A stretch of DNA of 64,000 nucleotides from Onchocerca volvulus (lineage: Eukaryota > Nematoda > Chromadorea > Rhabditida > Onchocercidae): contig HG738137.1 of the NCBI GenBank assembly GCA_000499405.2, positions 21,724,603 to 21,788,602 on the forward strand. The letters are read 5' to 3'. The notes below the pieces were generated by a model. That model saw only the letters and a list, made by a program, of their open reading frames with translations. It was not told the DNA's origin and did not search any database. Of this stretch, positions 60,120-64,000 are shown piece by piece (the stretch's first letter is position 1; every line of letters starts with the position of its first letter). The position numbers and the translations under genes were made by a program.

Positions 60120-63100
60120 TTATAGTTCAGCATGTTCATCATTCGCCTCATGCTCAGACTTCCTTGATTCTTCCACATGTTTTTTTGATCTTTCATCAAG
60201 TAATGTCTTTATTTCAGTGTCATAATCTTTCCATTCGGGGATAATTCGCATGGCTGAGTCAAGTTTCGGTTCCTTGGTTTGGGGATTGTTGCACTAAAAC
60301 ATGAAACCACCATAAAAATGTAACAGTTTTAAGATGGACATGGTTCAAAGTTTGTGCCTTGCGAAAATTTCACTATGAGTCGAAATTTTTTTGAAAAATC
60401 ATTTAAATGAATATATGAGTACCAGCTTAATTATTTCTCAAAAAATTTCCAGAAAATACGATTTATGATAGAAGGGAATAGAAAACAGAATAATAAAGAA
60501 ATAAAGAAAGAAGCTAGATTTAGAGAATACAAATTATAAATGATTTAAATTTACTCACTGCTACAAACTGACTGAAAAAAAAAATCTTATTCAAAGATAA
60601 TTGAAAACAAACCAAATCAATCGTTTTTGCCTTTCCTATCGAAGCATCATCGCACCATGTTTCACACCAAAGCCATTCTTGCGGTAATGATTTAATGCGC
60701 ACTTGATGAATCATATTATTAGGTAAATCCTGTAGATGAAGTAAAAATAGGGAGATAAATGACAAAAATTAGTAAATAAAGATGCTACTTGAAAAAGAGA
60801 TTTAGGAAAGAAAAAAACTACCTGGTCAAGATTTGAAAGGCTGTTTGGATCAGCACTTAATCCTTGATATTGACCACGTAAACGATCACCGGCAGCCACT
60901 TGACGAAATTTAACCAAATCAATTACGTAAAGTGCACTGAAAAATTGAAACCCATATTTTTATCATTTTATTTAGTAATTGTTAGCAAAGTAAAAAAAAG
61001 AAAAAAAAACGACCATAAAAACTTGAAATATAAGATGCAAAAAAAAAAAAAAATTGAAAAATATACCTGATATGATATTTGCGACCAGCAAGATGATTAG
61101 CCCAGTAACCCTTTTTCCAGAATCTGAAACCATCCATCGATGTCCTGCTATCACAAAACGGAGTGAAACCATATGGAGCACCTCCCAAATCCAATTCCAT
61201 CAGTTCCATCAAATCCGTCCGAACTATTTGATCCGCATCAACAAAAATTATTTTTCGTACATTTAATGGGAATAGAACATCCAAGAAAAGTATTTTATAT
61301 CTGCAAAGAGATATAAATATACGAAACGAATGCAATCCTCGAAAAAATCAAATAAACTGAAAGAAACAGGATTTTATATGTCAATTTCAATAGACTTCAT
61401 AAAAACCTAATTTCATGAAATCATAAAGAATAGTTCTTAATCGACAATTTAAATAAAATAAAAAATAAAAATTGATGTTTCTTGTTTGACGTCTTCTTGT
61501 ATCGTTAAATCGTTCGAATATTTGATTGCTTTTATTATTCTAATATAAAATATCTTACCCCCACATAACACGCTGCTTTTCAGTTTGTTGATGTAACCAA
61601 CGTGGCCAACGATATTCTATAAACTCATACTGGAATCCATAATGTTTAGCCATTTCAGGCAACGTTTCCTGGAATAATCACAGTTCAGAAATTTCAATTA
61701 AAGTGTAATTATTTGTATAAACTTGGAAATGTACAAATCTGAAAATTAGCTAGCCTTAAAATTAGGTGATAAATAATTCTTCAGTAGCCAAAATTTGACG
61801 GGATATTTCGTATGCTTCATCACACTCAAAATCATGATCCGCAGGAAACGTTCGTATAAATGTCCTGATGCCAACGAAAAAATATTGATTGCATCATATT
61901 TTTCACCATCACTTAAACTTCTGGAAAGTAAAACTTTGAAAAATATGTTGTGAAAACTCAAACTATTAGATTTAACTAATCGATTTCAGGTTAGGATTGA
62001 CAAAAATAAAATTGTTCCTAATGAAAAAGATAATATCCGAAAAATTTCAAAAATTTATTAGAATTCAAAAGTAATTCCTAAACTTAAATAAAACATACGT
62101 CGATATGCTGCTCCAAACGGAATGATGGTCCTCATTCTCCTCCTTTGATTTCCCCTCACTTAATAAATTTTCTTTTTCTTTTCCTTTTTTTTTGGCGACT
62201 CTGACACGAATTGTTCGACCACTGAATGAATCGATTAGCACATTTACTCCGATTTCATCATCCGATTCTGTATTTACATGACTATAAAAATGTTTTCCGT
62301 CATGATAAATAATTCATTCATCATTGATTTAATACTAAAAAAACTTGAAAAAAAAAATAACAGATTATACGCAAAAGTAATCTGTTCCTTGTTTCTCTCT
62401 TCATCATAATAAATGAGTTAACTTATTTTTCATTTGCCCCCTTAAAATTATACGTAAATCTGCTTATAAATAAACTTGGTTTGTTGACAGCTTCCAAAGA
62501 AAATTTTTAAGTGCCAACCATTTATGCAACTTCATTTTTTCCCTGTTAGATCAATATATATCAACATATCACCGCCATCACATGAATATCACATGAAGTC
62601 AATCATTCACCTTCAATAATTTACCTACCTTACAATGCTGTAGATATCCTTCGATTTACCATCACGAAGATTTAGGATCCAAGCACCAGGATCAGCTTTT
62701 AATTGGAAATAGCCCTGAATAAACGAACTTATTTATTAAATGTAAATAAAAACAGTATTCAATAGAGAAATGAAATAAATAAATAAGTAAAACCTTAAAT
62801 TCTTCAAATTATTCTGTAATGAAGACGGAAATCCAAATACAATACTGACCACATAATTATTGTTCTAATGCAAATATCAGGGAAACTATTGATAAGCATA
62901 CCTCACTTAGCTTTCATAATTCGATTTCAAAAATTAAAATTCTGCTTACCAAATTGGCCATAACAATCGTGTCATAACGATTCGGGTTTGCCAAGGTGCC
63001 CAAAGTAAACTGCAGACCACGTGGAGGTGATCCAGTCAGATCATCAAAGCAGTGACCTTCCAAAAGAATGTGTTCAAGCTCAAATTTGGCAACTACATTT

Positions 63101-63518
63101 CCTGCTACCTGAAGTCTTCATTTTTTATGTCATAGACATATTTCAATAAATACGATTCTATATTTTATTATATTACTGAATAATACATGATAAAGCACCC
63201 ATATGTAATGAAAGTTTTGATGAATGATATGGACAGACACTGGTAAAAATGTTAAAGTATCTCATGAGACTTCGAAAAGTAATCAGAAAAAAAAAAAAAC
63301 AAAAAAACAAAATTATACTGCGTACATTTTCCATTCTAATATTGTCTAGGTCATAAATGGCATATACTGATTGAACCATCCAAGCATCTGGTGGAACAAC
63401 TGCAAGAGTTAGCAGTTGTTTGTTTGGTAATGCTGTGAAGCGAGCTTCATACGCAACATCATCAATACGCCCCGAATCATCGAACACTATTGTCGGCTGC
63501 AGCACGAGACGATAGAAT
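60120..63518 (-). CDS. uggt-1: UDP-glucose:glycoprotein glucosyltransferase, C-terminal part (5' end outside window)
   Basis: ER-lumen folding sensor that re-glucosylates misfolded glycoproteins so calnexin/calreticulin rebind them. Ten exons in view: 63518-63326, 63108-62950, 62714-62629, 62281-62099, 61920-61755, 61668-61559, 61300-61067, 60936-60822, 60729-60613, 60293-60120, encoding about 512 residues of a family near 1,500. The first exon in view starts in mid-codon (FYRLVL). It covers the last beta-rich segment ([31 protein letters not shown]) and the whole GT24 domain: [18 protein letters not shown], catalytic DAD in [52 protein letters not shown] and [14 protein letters not shown]. 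The C-terminus HAEL is a KDEL-type retention signal. Intron 61669-61754 has a GC donor. Residues just before the GT24 domain are Lys/Glu-rich, as usual for the linker. The symbol number is a guess. Confidence 0.95.
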
Positions 63519-64000
63519 CTATAAATTTATGATTGTAAACTGTTTCGTGCGACCTATTAATGTATTAAAGTTTTCAATTTCGTTTTTTTATTCTGTGCTA
63601 TTGAATTATAAAATGCATTTTATCATTAGTTCCGACGTTATTTATAATTTTTATTATCCATATCCTGTTAATATCTGCTGTTCATCAAAAAATATTGTAA
63701 ATTATTAAACAATATAATCATAAGAAATTAAAATCTTGAAATAATTCATTGCTTATTTCGAAAGTTGTTTACTTGTGTCTTAAGCAATGTAGAAATCTCA
63801 TAATTTAAATTAAAAATCATATCAACAATATCTGTATCACTTGATCAATGGAACTTAGTAGCTTGAAAAAAAAATTAAATTTTGCATTTTAATATATTGT
63901 GGTATTGTAATGCACGTTATTCGTAATCCCACAATGAGTTAGAGAGATCAGAAAAATTACCAACAAGGAAATTGAATCCGTTACAAATCAAAGAAATTAC
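63519..64000 (-). other. Intron of UGGT running off the window
   Basis: The acceptor AATTTATAG ends at 63519 on the gene strand. The remaining 480 nt are AT-rich with no exon matching the preceding UGGT domain, so the upstream exon lies beyond 64000. Confidence 0.6.

Overview
The window looks like nuclear DNA of a parasitic nematode, most likely a filarial or other clade III (spirurid) worm. It is strongly AT-rich. Genes are split into many exons joined by TTTCAG-type 3' splice sites. All five genes whose 5' ends lie in the window have a 3' splice site 1-26 nt upstream of the start codon, as expected for spliced-leader trans-splicing. The gene set is nematode-like: an AJM-1-type apical junction protein and a cystathionine beta-synthase with two tandem catalytic modules and no heme or Bateman domains. 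The species is inferred from style and gene content only.

Layout: (1) 1-4315, upstream DNA. (2) 4316-19421 (+), a 22-exon gene for a 1,434-residue apical junction molecule: a long Glu/Arg-rich helix, a disordered middle and a C-terminal MYND-like zinc finger. (3) 20685-23721 (-), DR1/NC2-beta, a histone-fold repressor, tail-to-tail with gene 2. (4) 23722-35983, 12 kb with no gene I can support, but with a miRNA-like foldback at 29336-29408. (5) 35984-37653 (+), pieces of a probable SWEET-type sugar transporter. (6) 37835-47490 (-), tandem-module cystathionine beta-synthase, 15 exons, 722 residues. (7) 51628-56201 (-), a primase-polymerase of the PrimPol type with catalytic and zinc residues intact. 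(8) 57253-58428 (-), mitochondrial ribosomal protein uL23m (MRPL23). (9) 60120 to beyond 63518 (-), the 3' part of UDP-glucose:glycoprotein glucosyltransferase (UGGT), ending in an ER retention tetrapeptide; its 5' part lies outside the window.

The genes are mostly unrelated housekeeping functions: epithelial junctions, basal transcription repression, transsulfuration, replication restart, mitochondrial translation and ER glycoprotein quality control. The three rightmost genes share one strand and might be partly co-transcribed, but spacing of 1-1.7 kb makes this uncertain. The points most worth a second look are the nematode PrimPol, the CBS gene in which both modules keep the PLP lysine and whose module junction lies on an overlapping stop codon/splice donor, the MYND finger on the junction protein, a GC-AG intron in UGGT, and several foldback or dispersed repeats. 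I found no tRNA, rRNA, CRISPR array or intact transposon.

Exon boundaries were read by eye from splice signals, reading phase and family similarity. They have not been tested by alignment or RNA data.
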